The notes: generated from the letters alone by a model not told the origin. A stretch of DNA of 39,556 bases from Candidatus Microbacterium stercoravium (GCA_019117025.1 DXAM01000050.1:1-39556), one strand, 5' to 3'; positions 27,641 to 35,711 are shown, counted from the first letter of the stretch. Program-made: numbers and translations.

Positions 27641-28539
27641 CCCTCGAATCCGCCGCCCGCCCGCTTCGCCCGCGCGGCCTCTGGTCGGATGCGTTCGGCC
27701 GCCTCGTGCGCACGCCCGCTGCCGCCGTCGCGCTCGGCGTGCTCGTGCTCATGCTGCTGTTCTGCTTCGTCGGCCCGTTCCTGTCGCCGTATTCCGGAGG
27801 CGAGATCAACGTGCGCATCGCAACGCACGTGCCGACCATGGATCACCCGCTCGGCACCGACGAATACGGGCGCGACGTCATGACGCGCCTCATGCTCGCG
27901 GGGCGCATCTCGCTGACGGTCGGCATCGCGTCGATGCTGCTCTCGCTCATCCTGGGCACCGTGCTCGGCATCGTCGCCGGATACTTCCGGGGCGTCGCCG
28001 ACGCGATCATCATGCGCGTCGCCGACCTGCTCATGTCGATCCCCGGTCTGCCGCTGCTGATCGTTCTCGCCGCCATCCTCAGCGAGATGAAGGTGGCGCC
28101 CGCCCAGCGCATCTACGTCGTGATGGTGATGCTCAGCATCATCGGCTGGCCGTCGATCGCGCGCCTCGTGCGCGGGCAGGTGCTGTCGCTGCGCGAGGAG
28201 ATGTACATGCGTGCGACCGACGTGCTCGGCCTCAGCACGTGGTCGCGCCAGTTCCATCACCTGCTGCCGAACGTCATGCCCCTGCTCATCGTCGTCGCGA
28301 CGCTGAGCACGGCCTCCGGCATCCTCAGCGAATCGGCGCTCAGCTTCCTCGGCCTCGGCGTCGTGCCGCCCAACGCGTCGTGGGGCAACATGATCAGCGC
28401 GGCGAACAGCCTGATCGACTTCCAGCGGCACTGGTGGCTGTGGCTGCCGCCCGGCATCGCCCTGTTCATCACGATCGCCGCGATCAACGTGCTCGGCGAT
28501 CGGCTGCGCGACATCTTCGATCCGAGAATGGCCCGGTGA
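27637..28539 (+). CDS. ABC importer permease, DppC type
   Basis: 300 residues. The N-terminal segment has AFGRLVRTPAAAVALGVLVLML. Periplasmic HPLGTDEYGRDVMTRLMLAGR is a hallmark of DppC/OppC permeases. The ATPase-docking loop is MRATDVLGLSTWSRQFHHLLP, and the C-terminal LSFLGLGVVPPNASWG is conserved. ATG at 27637 overlaps the DppB stop as ATGA. The track ORF beginning 27139 is over-extended into the previous gene. The next gene, an ATPase, overlaps as GTGA. Confidence 0.95.
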   Translation: MTLESAARPLRPRGLWSDAFGRLVRTPAAAVALGVLVLMLLFCFVGPFLSPYSGGEINVRIATHVPTMDHPLGTDEYGRDVMTRLMLAGRISLTVGIASMLLSLILGTVLGIVAGYFRGVADAIIMRVADLLMSIPGLPLLIVLAAILSEMKVAPAQRIYVVMVMLSIIGWPSIARLVRGQVLSLREEMYMRATDVLGLSTWSRQFHHLLPNVMPLLIVVATLSTASGILSESALSFLGLGVVPPNASWGNMISAANSLIDFQRHWWLWLPPGIALFITIAAINVLGDRLRDIFDPRMAR

Positions 28540-29405
28540 TCCGTATGGAGACTGCTCCCCTGCTGTCGGTGTCGAACCTCACGACGCGGTTCGGCGATCG
28601 CGTCGTGGTCGACGACGTGAGCTTCGAGGTCAGACCCGGCGAGATCGCGAGCATCGTCGGCGAGTCCGGGTCGGGCAAGTCGGTGACGTCGCTGTCGATC
28701 CTGCGGCTCGTCGGCGAGCCGGGCGAGATCGCGTCGGGCACCATCGTCTTCGACGGTGCGAGCGTGCTCGATATGAAGCGCACCGAGCTGCAGCGACTCC
28801 GCGGCGCCGGGATCGGCACGATCTTCCAGGAGCCGGCGCGCTCGATGAACCCGGTGTTCACGATCGGGCGCCAGCTGATCGAGACGCTGCGCGCGCACCT
28901 CTCGATCTCGAAGCGCGAGGCCTACGATCGCGCGGTGTCGTGGCTCGACCGTGTGCGCCTGCCGGACCCCGACCGCGTGATGTCGTCGTATCCGCACGAG
29001 CTGTCGGGCGGCATGATGCAGCGGGCCATGATCGCGATGGCACTGTGCCTCGAGCCGAAGCTGCTCATCGCCGACGAGCCCACGACGGCTCTCGACGTCA
29101 CCATCCAGGCGCAGATCCTCGACCTACTGCTCGAGCTGCGCGATGAGCTGGGCATGGCGATCCTCTTCATCACGCATGACCTCGGCGTCGTCGCGCAGAT
29201 CGCCGACTCGGTCATCGTCATGTACGGCGGCAGGATCCTCGAGCGCGCCGATGTGTTCACGCTCTTCGACGCGCCCCAGCACCCCTACACCGATGCCCTG
29301 CTGCGCACCAAGCCCGTGCTGGGACATCGCGCCCACCGGCTGGCGACGATCTCCGACGAGGTGCGCCGGGTCGCCCTCGCCGGCCCGACGGGAGCGGCCT
29401 CATGA
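28536..29405 (+). CDS. ABC importer ATPase, DppD type
   Basis: 289 residues if started at GTG 28536, which overlaps the permease stop; ATG 28545 is the alternative (METAPLLSV). Walker A is GESGSGKSV, the ABC signature LSGGMMQRAMIAMAL, Walker B LLIADEPTTALDV, and the switch His is in ITHDLGVVAQI. IFQEPARSMNPVFTIG is the Q-loop with the Dpp/Opp-typical SMNP. The C-terminal oligopeptide domain (HPYTDALLRTKP) is somewhat short and lacks the usual cysteine-rich Fe-S segment of DppD proteins. Overlaps the second ATPase by ATGA. Confidence 0.93.
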   Translation: MIRMETAPLLSVSNLTTRFGDRVVVDDVSFEVRPGEIASIVGESGSGKSVTSLSILRLVGEPGEIASGTIVFDGASVLDMKRTELQRLRGAGIGTIFQEPARSMNPVFTIGRQLIETLRAHLSISKREAYDRAVSWLDRVRLPDPDRVMSSYPHELSGGMMQRAMIAMALCLEPKLLIADEPTTALDVTIQAQILDLLLELRDELGMAILFITHDLGVVAQIADSVIVMYGGRILERADVFTLFDAPQHPYTDALLRTKPVLGHRAHRLATISDEVRRVALAGPTGAAS

Positions 29406-30298
29406 GCGCGCCGCTCGTCGAGGTGACCGACCTCACCAAGCACTTCTCCGTGCGCGGCGCAGGCAGGACGCGTGACGTCGTCAGGGCCGTCGACGGCGTG
29501 AGCCTCACGATCGCCGAGGGCGAGATGTTCGGCCTCGTCGGCGAATCGGGAAGCGGCAAGACGACGCTCGGCCAGTCGATTCTGCGCATGCACGAGCCCT
29601 CGAGCGGATCCGTGAGGTTCCGCGGCCGCGACATCCTTCCGCTGCGGCGCAGGGAGATGACGGCGCTGCGCCCCGCGATGCAGTACGTGTTCCAGGATCC
29701 GTTCAGCGCGCTCAACCCGCGTCTGACGATCGTCGACGCGATCGGCGAGCCGATGCGCACGCACGGTCTTGCGACACGGGACGACGAACGCACCAAGGTC
29801 GCCGCCGTTCTCGAGTCGTGCGGCCTGGACGGCGACGTGCTCGACCGCTTCCCCCACGAATTCTCCGGCGGCCAGCGTCAGCGCATCGTCATCGCCCGAG
29901 CGATGGCTCTGGAGCCGGCCTTCGTCGTCGCCGACGAACCCGTCTCGGCGCTCGACGTCTCGATCCAGGCGCAGATCATCAATCTGTTCAGCGACCTGAG
30001 CGAGCAGCGCAGCACCGCGTTCCTGTTCATCTCGCACGATCTCGGGATCGTCGAGCACCTGTGCACCCGCGTCGCCATCATGTACCGCGGTCGCATCGTG
30101 GAGCAGGGCACGCGCGAGCAGATCTTCGATCGCCCGCTCCATCCATACACGCGCGAGCTGCTCGATGCCGTGCCCGTGCCGGATCCGCGACGGCGCGAGC
30201 GCCGCGGTGCGCGCCAGCAAGCGAGGGACTGGGCGAACGGAGAGCCCGCAGAGCTGCGAGACGTCGGAGACGGCCACCTCGTCGCGTGGGAGGGGTGA
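29402..30298 (+). CDS. ABC importer ATPase, DppF type
   Basis: 298 residues. Walker A is GESGSGKTTLG, the Q-loop VFQDPFSALNPRLTI, the signature FSGGQRQRIVIARAM, Walker B FVVADEPVSALDV, and the switch His is in ISHDLGIVEH. The C-terminal HPYTRELLDAVPVPDP is the standard OppF/DppF tail. ATG at 29402 overlaps the DppD stop. With the other four genes this completes a self-contained importer. The remaining tail is Arg-rich (RRRERRGARQQARDW). Confidence 0.95.
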   Translation: MSAPLVEVTDLTKHFSVRGAGRTRDVVRAVDGVSLTIAEGEMFGLVGESGSGKTTLGQSILRMHEPSSGSVRFRGRDILPLRRREMTALRPAMQYVFQDPFSALNPRLTIVDAIGEPMRTHGLATRDDERTKVAAVLESCGLDGDVLDRFPHEFSGGQRQRIVIARAMALEPAFVVADEPVSALDVSIQAQIINLFSDLSEQRSTAFLFISHDLGIVEHLCTRVAIMYRGRIVEQGTREQIFDRPLHPYTRELLDAVPVPDPRRRERRGARQQARDWANGEPAELRDVGDGHLVAWEG

Positions 30299-30318
30299 GG
30301 CGCGGGTAGCCTGGTCTC

Positions 30319-31116
30319 ATGGTCTCCGCCGCCTCGCTCGCCGACGATCTCTCCCTCGCCCTGCGTCTCGCCGATGCGGCCGACGCAGAGTCGATGAAGC
30401 GATTCGATCGCGCCGACCTCTCCGTCAGCCTCAAGGCCGATCGGTCGCACGTCACCGAAGCCGATCTGGCGGCGGAGAGCGCGATCCGGGCCCTCATCGA
30501 GAACGAGCGCCCGGACGACGCGATCTTCGGCGAAGAGTACGGATCCACGAGACCCGCGGCGCGTCGATGGATCCTCGATCCGATCGACGGCACGGCCAAC
30601 TTCCTGCGCGGCGTGCCCGCGTGGGGCACGATGATCGCTCTCGAGGTCGACGGAACGATCGCGCTCGGCGTCGTCAGCATGCCCGCCCTCGGCCGCCGAT
30701 GGTGGGCCGGCACCGGCCTCGGGGCCTGGACGAACGGCGCAGCGGAGCCGCGACGCATCGCCGTGTCCGGCGTGCCGACGCTCGACGAGGCGTCGCTCAG
30801 CTTCCAGTCGATCGCCCAGTGGCGCGATGCCGGACACCTCGATGATCTCCTGCGCCTGCAGGCCCGTGTATGGCGAGATCGCGCCTACGGCGACGTCTGG
30901 GCGTACATGCTCCTGGCGGAGGGTCGTCTCGACATCGTCGGCGAGTTCGACGTCAAGGAGTACGACATCGCGGCCGCGGCGGCGATCGTGCGCGAAGCGG
31001 GCGGACGCTTCACCTCGCTCGAGGGATCCGAGCGCCTCGACACGCTCTCGGCGGTCGCGACGAACGGAGCGCTGCACGACGCTGTTCTCGGCGTGCTCAC
31101 CGAGGCTGCCGAGTGA
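30319..31116 (+). CDS. hisN: Histidinol-phosphatase of the inositol monophosphatase family
   Basis: Probably dephosphorylates L-histidinol phosphate in histidine synthesis, as HisN does in actinobacteria. 265 residues, as expected. Metal-site motifs are GEEYG (about 73), the WILDPIDGTANF signature (about 84-95) and EYDIAAAAAIVREAGG with the third metal Asp. VVSMPALGRRWWAGTG resembles known HisN proteins more than generic IMPases. It lies 20 bp after the ABC ATPase. A TAGCCT -10-like hexamer is 7 nt before ATG and there is no Shine-Dalgarno, suggesting its own leaderless transcript. A generic inositol-phosphatase role remains possible. Confidence 0.85.
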   Translation: MVSAASLADDLSLALRLADAADAESMKRFDRADLSVSLKADRSHVTEADLAAESAIRALIENERPDDAIFGEEYGSTRPAARRWILDPIDGTANFLRGVPAWGTMIALEVDGTIALGVVSMPALGRRWWAGTGLGAWTNGAAEPRRIAVSGVPTLDEASLSFQSIAQWRDAGHLDDLLRLQARVWRDRAYGDVWAYMLLAEGRLDIVGEFDVKEYDIAAAAAIVREAGGRFTSLEGSERLDTLSAVATNGALHDAVLGVLTEAAE

Positions 31117-31634
31117 CGACGCCGCGACGCGGCATCGTGGCCGTCGGCGGCGTGCTCGCCGCGGCCGCCCTGCTCGTCGCCTGCAGCGCGGCGCCGGACG
31201 CGAAGGCACCGGACGCCACGGAGGGCGCGGAGCCGTCCGCGCCGACGTGCGAGTCGATCCTGCGCCCGTCGTTCGTCGATGAGCTCACCGAGCTCGGGTG
31301 GGCCGCTCAGGAGCGCCCCTTCCAGATCGGCGAGCACGAGGTGCCCGGCGGGGTGCAGTGCGTGTGGGGCGATCTCACGAGCGGCACAGACCTCGCACAG
31401 ATGTACGGCTGGGCGCCGATCGACGCCGACACGGCGGTCGAGCTCCAAGACTATCTCGAAGAGAACGGCTGGGTGCGGGAGGACGGCGAGCACTACGTCT
31501 ACCTCACCGAGGACCCGGACCTCATCGGCTACCTCGAAGAGGGCGAATACGGCATCACGTACCAGTTCGCCGACGGGTGGGTGGCCCTGGCCGACACGAA
31601 ATCGGGCCTGGATCTCGTCACGTGGCGCGGCTGA
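31113..31634 (+). CDS. Hypothetical lipoprotein coupled to hisN
   Basis: 173 residues; family not recognised. GTG at 31113 overlaps the hisN stop (GTGA). The ORF track start at 30870 is inside hisN in another frame. The signal sequence GVLAAAALLVACSA has lipobox LVAC at about residue 24. Two cysteines in the mature part (CESIL and VQCVWG) may form a disulfide. The C-terminal domain is acidic and aromatic (YGITYQFADGWVALADTK). Probably a surface lipoprotein of unknown role. Confidence 0.8.
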   Translation: MTTPRRGIVAVGGVLAAAALLVACSAAPDAKAPDATEGAEPSAPTCESILRPSFVDELTELGWAAQERPFQIGEHEVPGGVQCVWGDLTSGTDLAQMYGWAPIDADTAVELQDYLEENGWVREDGEHYVYLTEDPDLIGYLEEGEYGITYQFADGWVALADTKSGLDLVTWRG

Positions 31635-31710
31635 CGGATTCCCCATTGCATCTTGAGCGATGACGTGCAACGCTCGGAAATGTACTGACCGTCGATCGAA
31701 GGAGGCATTT

Positions 31711-31893
31711 ATGGGACTGGATGACAAGATCTCAGCCGCTGCTGACAAGGCCAAGGGCAACGCCAAGGAAGCTGTGGGCAAGGCCACCGACGACGACGAG
31801 AAAGTCGCCGAAGGCAAGGCCGATCAGCTGAAGGGCGACCTCAAGGACAAGGTCGAGGACGCGAAGGACAAGATCAAGAAGGCCCTCGACTGA
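31711..31893 (+). CDS. CsbD-family small protein
   Basis: 60 residues, highly charged and all-helical: GLDDKISAAADKAKGNAKEA is the typical CsbD start, then EGKADQLKGDLKDKVEDAKD. CsbD proteins are small, abundant general-stress proteins of unknown biochemical role. The track start 31660 adds residues without support. ATG at 31711 has GAAGGAGG 6 nt upstream. Monocistronic and followed by a strong terminator. Confidence 0.93.
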   Translation: MGLDDKISAAADKAKGNAKEAVGKATDDDEKVAEGKADQLKGDLKDKVEDAKDKIKKALD

Positions 31894-31908
31894 CCAGCGG
31901 CAAGATCA

Positions 31909-31936
31909 GCGGCCCCCTGCTTCGGCAGGGGGCCGC
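31909..31936 (+). terminator. Terminator of the CsbD gene
   Basis: GCGGCCCCCTGC and GCAGGGGGCCGC form a 12-bp perfect stem with a TTCG tetraloop, then GTTCGTT. It begins 15 bp past the stop. Confidence 0.88.
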
Positions 31937-31959
31937 GTTCGTTGTGCGGGCAGCAGAAT

Positions 31960-32000
31960 AACCCCCGCGTTCCCTACGGAGAGCAGGGGCCACGGGGGTT
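31960..32000 (-). terminator. Possible terminator of tmRNA
   Basis: AACCCCCG (31960-31967) and CGGGGGTT (31993-32000) form an 8-bp stem with a 25-nt loop, followed on the minus strand by ATTCTG. It lies 23 nt past the tmRNA 3' end. Confidence 0.5.
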
Positions 32001-32022
32001 CACAGCGCGTGTATGCGATCGG

Positions 32023-32390
32023 TGGAGCTGGGGGGAATCGAACCCCCGTCCAGTACTGGGTCACTGGGGTTTCTCCGGGCGCAGTCTGTGGAGACGTTCT
32101 GCTCGGCTCCGATCTTTAGCACAGACACATAGATCGACGAGCCCAGTCGCGGAAAAGTCCCATAACGCGTCACGACGCCGCGTTACAGCAAGATCCCTCA
32201 ATGACGCCAGAATCCGTGTCGGGATCACCCACGGTCTGACGGACTATCGGGCTCGCTTATGCAGCGAGGGCGAAGTCAGTGCGCTTAGAGTTGGCACTTA
32301 TTTGTTTTGCAGGGGGCGTTTACGAGACAACCCTGCGTCCTCGGCCCGCTTCTCACAGATCAGCAGCGACTGTCGAAACCGATCAGCCCC
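32023..32390 (-). ncRNA. ssrA: Transfer-messenger RNA (tmRNA)
   Basis: Rescues ribosomes stalled on broken mRNAs and tags the peptide for degradation. The 5' end GGGGCTGATCGGTTTCGACAG and 3' end CAGCTCC-A pair as the tRNA-like acceptor stem. The T-arm GGGGGTTCGATTCCCCC is present. The tag frame (32295 to 32257 on the minus strand) starts at GCC after AATAAGT and reads ANSKRTDFALAA-stop. The ALAA ending is the standard ClpXP degron. Length is 368 nt, typical. The encoded 3' end is ACC followed by G, so CCA is completed after transcription. The ORF 31942..32880 over it is spurious. Confidence 0.97.
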
Positions 32391-32456
32391 GTTGATCCTT
32401 CTGATGAAGGGAACCTCATACACGCGCTGTGGAGTTGCCATCGTGCTCTCGCACGA

Positions 32457-32499
32457 ATCATCCGGGATCTCTCCCGAGCAGTTCAGTCTACCGGATGAT
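32457..32499. terminator. Inverted repeat between azlD and ssrA
   Basis: ATCATCCGG and CCGGATGAT are perfect 9-bp arms with a 25-nt loop. They lie about 65 bp past the azlD stop and about 67 bp upstream of the tmRNA start. This could terminate azlCD or be part of the ssrA control region. No gene is seen in the 174-bp gap. Confidence 0.45.
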
Positions 32500-32564
32500 C
32501 CTGCGCTCGAGCGTCACCGCGTACAGCAGACGGGCGGATCCGACAAGCGGCTCATGCGGCGCGA

Positions 32565-32897
32565 TCACAGCGGGAGGTTGACGAGCACCACGAACGTAAG
32601 GGTGCCGAGCCCCACGCTCAGCAGTGTGCGGCGCCCGAACAGCAGGTGCACCGCGATCGTCGTGCCCGCGGCGATGACCGCCGGCACGAGGTATCTCGCG
32701 TTCTCGACGATCGTGGAGTGGAAGGTCGACGCCGCCAGGATCGCGAGGATCCCGACCGGCATCCACACGCTGAGAGCGCGCACGATGCGAGATTCGCGCA
32801 GCGGTTTGAGGATTGCGAAGGGGATCGCCCGCAGCCCGAGCGTGATGACGAACGCGATCGCGAGCACCACGACGATGTAGCCGGTCCCCGGGATCAT
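32565..32897 (-). CDS. azlD: Branched-chain amino-acid exporter, small subunit (AzlD family)
   Basis: 110 residues with about four helices: TGYIVVVLAIAFVITLGLRA, then SVWMPVGILAILAAST, ARYLVPAVIAAGTTIAVHLL and LSVGLGTLTFVVLVNL. The short LRAIPFAILKPL segment is typical of AzlD/BrnE. The partner AzlC provides the large subunit of the two-part exporter. ATG at 32897 overlaps the azlC stop (ATGA). The track ORF to 33464 is over-extended. Substrate is inferred by family: branched-chain amino acids, possibly methionine. Confidence 0.9.
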   Translation of the reverse strand: MIPGTGYIVVVLAIAFVITLGLRAIPFAILKPLRESRIVRALSVWMPVGILAILAASTFHSTIVENARYLVPAVIAAGTTIAVHLLFGRRTLLSVGLGTLTFVVLVNLPL

Positions 32898-33601
32898 GCG
32901 ATCCCTCCCCTCTTCCGTGCGATCACGAAACGGATCGCCAGCAGCACGAGGAAGATCACCATCGCTGCGAACAGCGCCTGTTCCGGCAGCGCGACGACCG
33001 CGACGGCGAAGCTGAGCGCCGCGAGCAGGAGCGATGGCACCTCGCTCCAGGTGCGGCATGCATCGAGCGTCAGCGTGATGAACAGCGCGCAGAGCGCGAA
33101 CTCGAGCCCTTCGACGGGTGCGGTCAGCAGGGATCCGATGAGCAGGCCCATGAGGCCTCCCCCGATCCAGTACGACTGCAGGAACACCTGCAGCGCGATG
33201 AGCCGCGGCGCGGTCCACGTGCCGGGGTGCGAGGCGGTGATCGCGTATGCCTCGTCCGTGAGCGCGTACACCGAATAGGCCCGACCGAACGGATTCCGCA
33301 CGGCTCCGATCGGGAAGGAGAACGCGTAGAACACGTGCCGGAAGTTCACGAGCAGCGTCGTGAGCGCGATCGTCGCGAGCGGAGTCCCGACGGACATCAG
33401 CCCGACGAGCAGCAGCTCGAGCGATCCGGCGTATCCGAAAACCGACAGCGCCGGCCCCACCCACAGCGGCAGGTCGGACTGCGCCACGAGCAGCCCGAAC
33501 GCGATTCCGAGGGGGAAGAGCCCCAGACCGGCGGAGAGCGACGCGGCGATTCCGGCGGAGATCTCCCGCCGTGCCCAGCCCGGTTCGCGGACGACATTCA
33601 T
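32894..33601 (-). CDS. azlC: Branched-chain amino-acid exporter, large subunit (AzlC family)
   Basis: 235 residues, the standard BrnF/AzlC length. Conserved features are ASLSAGLGLFPLGIAFGLLV near the N-terminus, LSVFGYAGSLELLLVGLM, TTLLVNFRHVFYAFSF (a family signature) and YALTDEAYAI. About six to seven helices. ATG at 33601 is preferred over GTG at 33604. Coupled to azlD by a 4-bp overlap. It exports amino acids, so it may balance the ilv pathway also encoded in this window, though the two are about 25 kb apart. Confidence 0.92.
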   Translation of the reverse strand: MNVVREPGWARREISAGIAASLSAGLGLFPLGIAFGLLVAQSDLPLWVGPALSVFGYAGSLELLLVGLMSVGTPLATIALTTLLVNFRHVFYAFSFPIGAVRNPFGRAYSVYALTDEAYAITASHPGTWTAPRLIALQVFLQSYWIGGGLMGLLIGSLLTAPVEGLEFALCALFITLTLDACRTWSEVPSLLLAALSFAVAVVALPEQALFAAMVIFLVLLAIRFVIARKRGGIA

Positions 33602-33689
33602 CACTCGCCCATCGTCTCAGAGCGCCGGGAACGGGCCGCGATCATCCGGGACGGCGACGTCCACGTGTCGTGCGGCGCTCGCTCGGGAG

Positions 33690-34052
33690 TCACAGTGAGG
33701 CGAGCGCGCAGCCGACGGCTGCGGCGGCGATGCAGGCGACGACCGTCGCGAGGGATCCGACCGCGCCGGCCGTGAGCCGCCGCTCGAGCAGCAGCCGGGC
33801 GGCATCGACGCTCGCCGTGCTGAAGGTCGTGTATCCCCCGAGCAGGCCCGCACCGACGATCGTCGCGATGTCGCCGGTCAGCGCACCGGTCACCATCCCG
33901 AGCGCGAACGACCCCGTGAGGTTCACCACCAGAATGCCCCACGGATATCGCCGCCGCAGTCTCTCGGGAACCGCGTTGTCGATGAGATGCCGAAGCGCTG
34001 CCCCGACGCCGCCCGCGATGCCGACCGCGAGCGCGAGCAGAACGGCGCTCAT
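33690..34052 (-). CDS. crcB: Fluoride channel subunit, CrcB/Fluc family (second of pair)
   Basis: 120 residues with four helices. It lowers cytoplasmic fluoride as part of a dual-topology dimer. Seen motifs are GGVGAALRHLIDNAV (helix 1 Arg), ILVVNLTGSFALGMV (pore Asn) and GLLGGYTTFSTASVDAARLL. In the last one, the first Phe of the family's Phe-box is present but the second is Ala. The track ORF to 34310 is over-extended. ATG at 34052 overlaps the stop of the first crcB gene (ATGA). Paired adjacent genes suggest a heterodimer. Confidence 0.92.
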   Translation of the reverse strand: MSAVLLALAVGIAGGVGAALRHLIDNAVPERLRRRYPWGILVVNLTGSFALGMVTGALTGDIATIVGAGLLGGYTTFSTASVDAARLLLERRLTAGAVGSLATVVACIAAAAVGCALASL

Positions 34053-34459
34053 CGCTGTTCCCCGGCGGCCGCGCGCGGCCGCCGTCCGAGCAGGATCCCG
34101 GCCGCCGCGCACGCGATGCCGAGCACGACGGATCCGAGTGCGTACGCGATTCCGGCGGCGACGGATCCGGCGGCAATGGCGTCGAGGGAGCCGATGGCGA
34201 GCGTGCTGTAGGTCGTGTAGCCGCCGAGCACGCCCGTGCCGACGAACAGCCGCGTGCGCGCAGAGCGGCCTGCATCGGCGCCGCGCACGACGAGCACCGA
34301 TGTCAGCCATCCGAGCACGAACGCCCCGCTGAGGTTGACGAGGAGGGTGCCGAAATCGAGGCCCGCGGCGTGCGGGATCGCCGCGCTCACGAGGTACCGG
34401 ATGATCGTGCCGACGGCGCCGCCGAGACCGACGAGGATCGCGGAATGCAACGTGTTCAT
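34049..34459 (-). CDS. crcB: Fluoride channel subunit, CrcB/Fluc family (first of pair)
   Basis: 136 residues with four helices. Motifs are GGAVGTIIRYLVSAAIP, FGTLLVNLSGAFVLGWL (pore Asn) and GVLGGYTTYSTLAIGSLD. Here both Phe-box positions differ from the usual TTFSTF pattern (Tyr and Leu). ATG at 34459 (MNTLHSAIL) has GAGGAG 5 nt upstream. The huge track ORF to 35821 is spurious upstream of this point. It is divergent from arfB with a 91-bp gap. I looked for a fluoride riboswitch there and did not find a convincing one. Confidence 0.92.
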   Translation of the reverse strand: MNTLHSAILVGLGGAVGTIIRYLVSAAIPHAAGLDFGTLLVNLSGAFVLGWLTSVLVVRGADAGRSARTRLFVGTGVLGGYTTYSTLAIGSLDAIAAGSVAAGIAYALGSVVLGIACAAAGILLGRRPRAAAGEQR

Positions 34460-34550
34460 CGGCTCCTCTTCTCGCGGCGTCATCTCATTATCGTCGCCCG
34501 TGTGCGTCGCCGAGCGCTCACGGCGCCGCCGGGCGCGAGAGAATCGATGT

Positions 34551-34991
34551 ATGGATGACCTGCACGTGCCGCCCGGCCCCGGTGCCCCGCACGGGCTCTG
34601 CGTGCCCGCCGCCGAGCTCGTCGAGCAGTTCTCCCGCGCATCCGGTCCCGGCGGCCAGGGCGTCAACACCACCGATTCGCGGGTGCAGCTCAGCCTCGAT
34701 GTCGCACTGACGACTGCCCTGACCGATGCGCAGCGCGCCCGCGTACTCGCACGCCTCGCGTCGCGGCTGAACGACGGCGTCATCACGATCGCCGCGTCGG
34801 AGGAGCGTGCCCAGCGCCGCAACAGACAAGCCGCCCGGCAGCGCCTCGCGGACCTCCTGCGGGAGGCCGTCATGCCCGCGGTCGCGCGCCGGAACACGAA
34901 GCCCACACGCGGATCGCAGCGGCGCCGTCTCGAGGGCAAGCGCCAGCGAGCGATCACGAAGAGGGCCCGTCGCCGGCCGGACGCGGAGTGA
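34551..34991 (+). CDS. arfB: Alternative ribosome-rescue factor, peptidyl-tRNA hydrolase (GGQ protein)
   Basis: Class-I-release-factor-like protein that hydrolyses peptidyl-tRNA on ribosomes stalled without a stop codon. 146 residues, as in YaeJ/ArfB. The catalytic loop is SGPGGQGVNTTDSRVQL, followed by an alpha-beta fold. The C-terminal tail is strongly basic (RRLEGKRQRAITKRARRR), which in the family fills the mRNA entry channel. ATG at 34551 lies in frame in the longer track ORF. No Shine-Dalgarno is seen. It lies about 2.2 kb from ssrA, so the two rescue routes are close together. Confidence 0.92.
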   Translation: MDDLHVPPGPGAPHGLCVPAAELVEQFSRASGPGGQGVNTTDSRVQLSLDVALTTALTDAQRARVLARLASRLNDGVITIAASEERAQRRNRQAARQRLADLLREAVMPAVARRNTKPTRGSQRRRLEGKRQRAITKRARRRPDAE

Positions 34992-35038
34992 CGTCGCAGG
35001 CGGGATCCGCGCCCCGGGCGCAACGTAAGTTCTGATCC

Positions 35039-35623
35039 GTGTCGAAGGATCTTTCCGCAGCAGCAGTCGTGGCAGCGCTGGAACGAGGCAGCAGTGTTCC
35101 CGATCGCACGTCGAAGGGCTATTTCGTGTCGAGGCTGGTGTTGGCCGTCGTCATCGGCGCAGCCCTGCTCAGCGGGCTCATCCTCATCGTCATCGTCACG
35201 ATCGAGCAGGGCGGCGATTGGCGGCTTCTTCTGCTGTACGTGCGATTGTGGGGGTGGGCTCTCGGCATCGTCGCATGCCTCGTCGTCGCCCCGTGGTGGC
35301 TCATCAGACGCATGCGCCGGGCGGACAGCCTCATCATCATGCGGCGCGGCATCGTGGAGACGCGTGCCGATGTCGTTCAGCCGAAGTCGTTCATCGGGTG
35401 GGACGAGATCCAACGCGTCGAGTTCGAACGCCGGCGCGCGTGGCTCCCTCGGGTGCTCTCGTTGCGCCTGACGGAAGAAGCCGCGCACGCGAGGGGGACC
35501 GTGTCGGCTCCTCGCCGCACTCTGCTCGTCAAGGGCGGGTTCACGTCGAACGAGCGTCAGCTGAGCCGCATCCTCACGGCGGTGCATGCCCGGTTCGCGT
35601 CCGAGCAGGATCCTCGGCCGTGA
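35039..35623 (+). CDS. Membrane protein with two helices and a PH-like C-terminal domain
   Basis: 194 residues of unknown function. The start is GTG at 35039 with no Shine-Dalgarno. A TAAGTT -10-like hexamer is about 9 nt before it, so it may be leaderless. Helix 1 is about residues 31-54 (LVLAVVIGAALLSGLILIVIV) and helix 2 about 65-88 (LYVRLWGWALGIVACLVVAP). The soluble part begins ADSLIIMRRGIVETR and contains FIGWDEIQRVEFERRR, a pattern like bacterial PH-type domains. The domain call is from pattern only. It is followed by 88 bp without a gene, then the convergent amidohydrolase remnant. Confidence 0.8.
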   Translation: MSKDLSAAAVVAALERGSSVPDRTSKGYFVSRLVLAVVIGAALLSGLILIVIVTIEQGGDWRLLLLYVRLWGWALGIVACLVVAPWWLIRRMRRADSLIIMRRGIVETRADVVQPKSFIGWDEIQRVEFERRRAWLPRVLSLRLTEEAAHARGTVSAPRRTLLVKGGFTSNERQLSRILTAVHARFASEQDPRP

Positions 35624-35711
35624 GCATGCCGTCGCCGCGGCGGCGTACCCGTGCGGCCGACGGAGGCGATCGAGCCGGGTGCCGGTGAGCAGGCCGTCGC
35701 CGACGTCCGTG

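Noticed and set aside
31942-32880. 312-aa plus-strand ORF
   Set aside because: It covers the tmRNA on the opposite strand and part of azlD, and has no protein-like features.
34460-34550. Fluoride riboswitch upstream of crcB
   Set aside because: A GATGACGCC stretch recalls part of the motif, but the required 5' stem and pseudoknot partners are missing and the leader is short.
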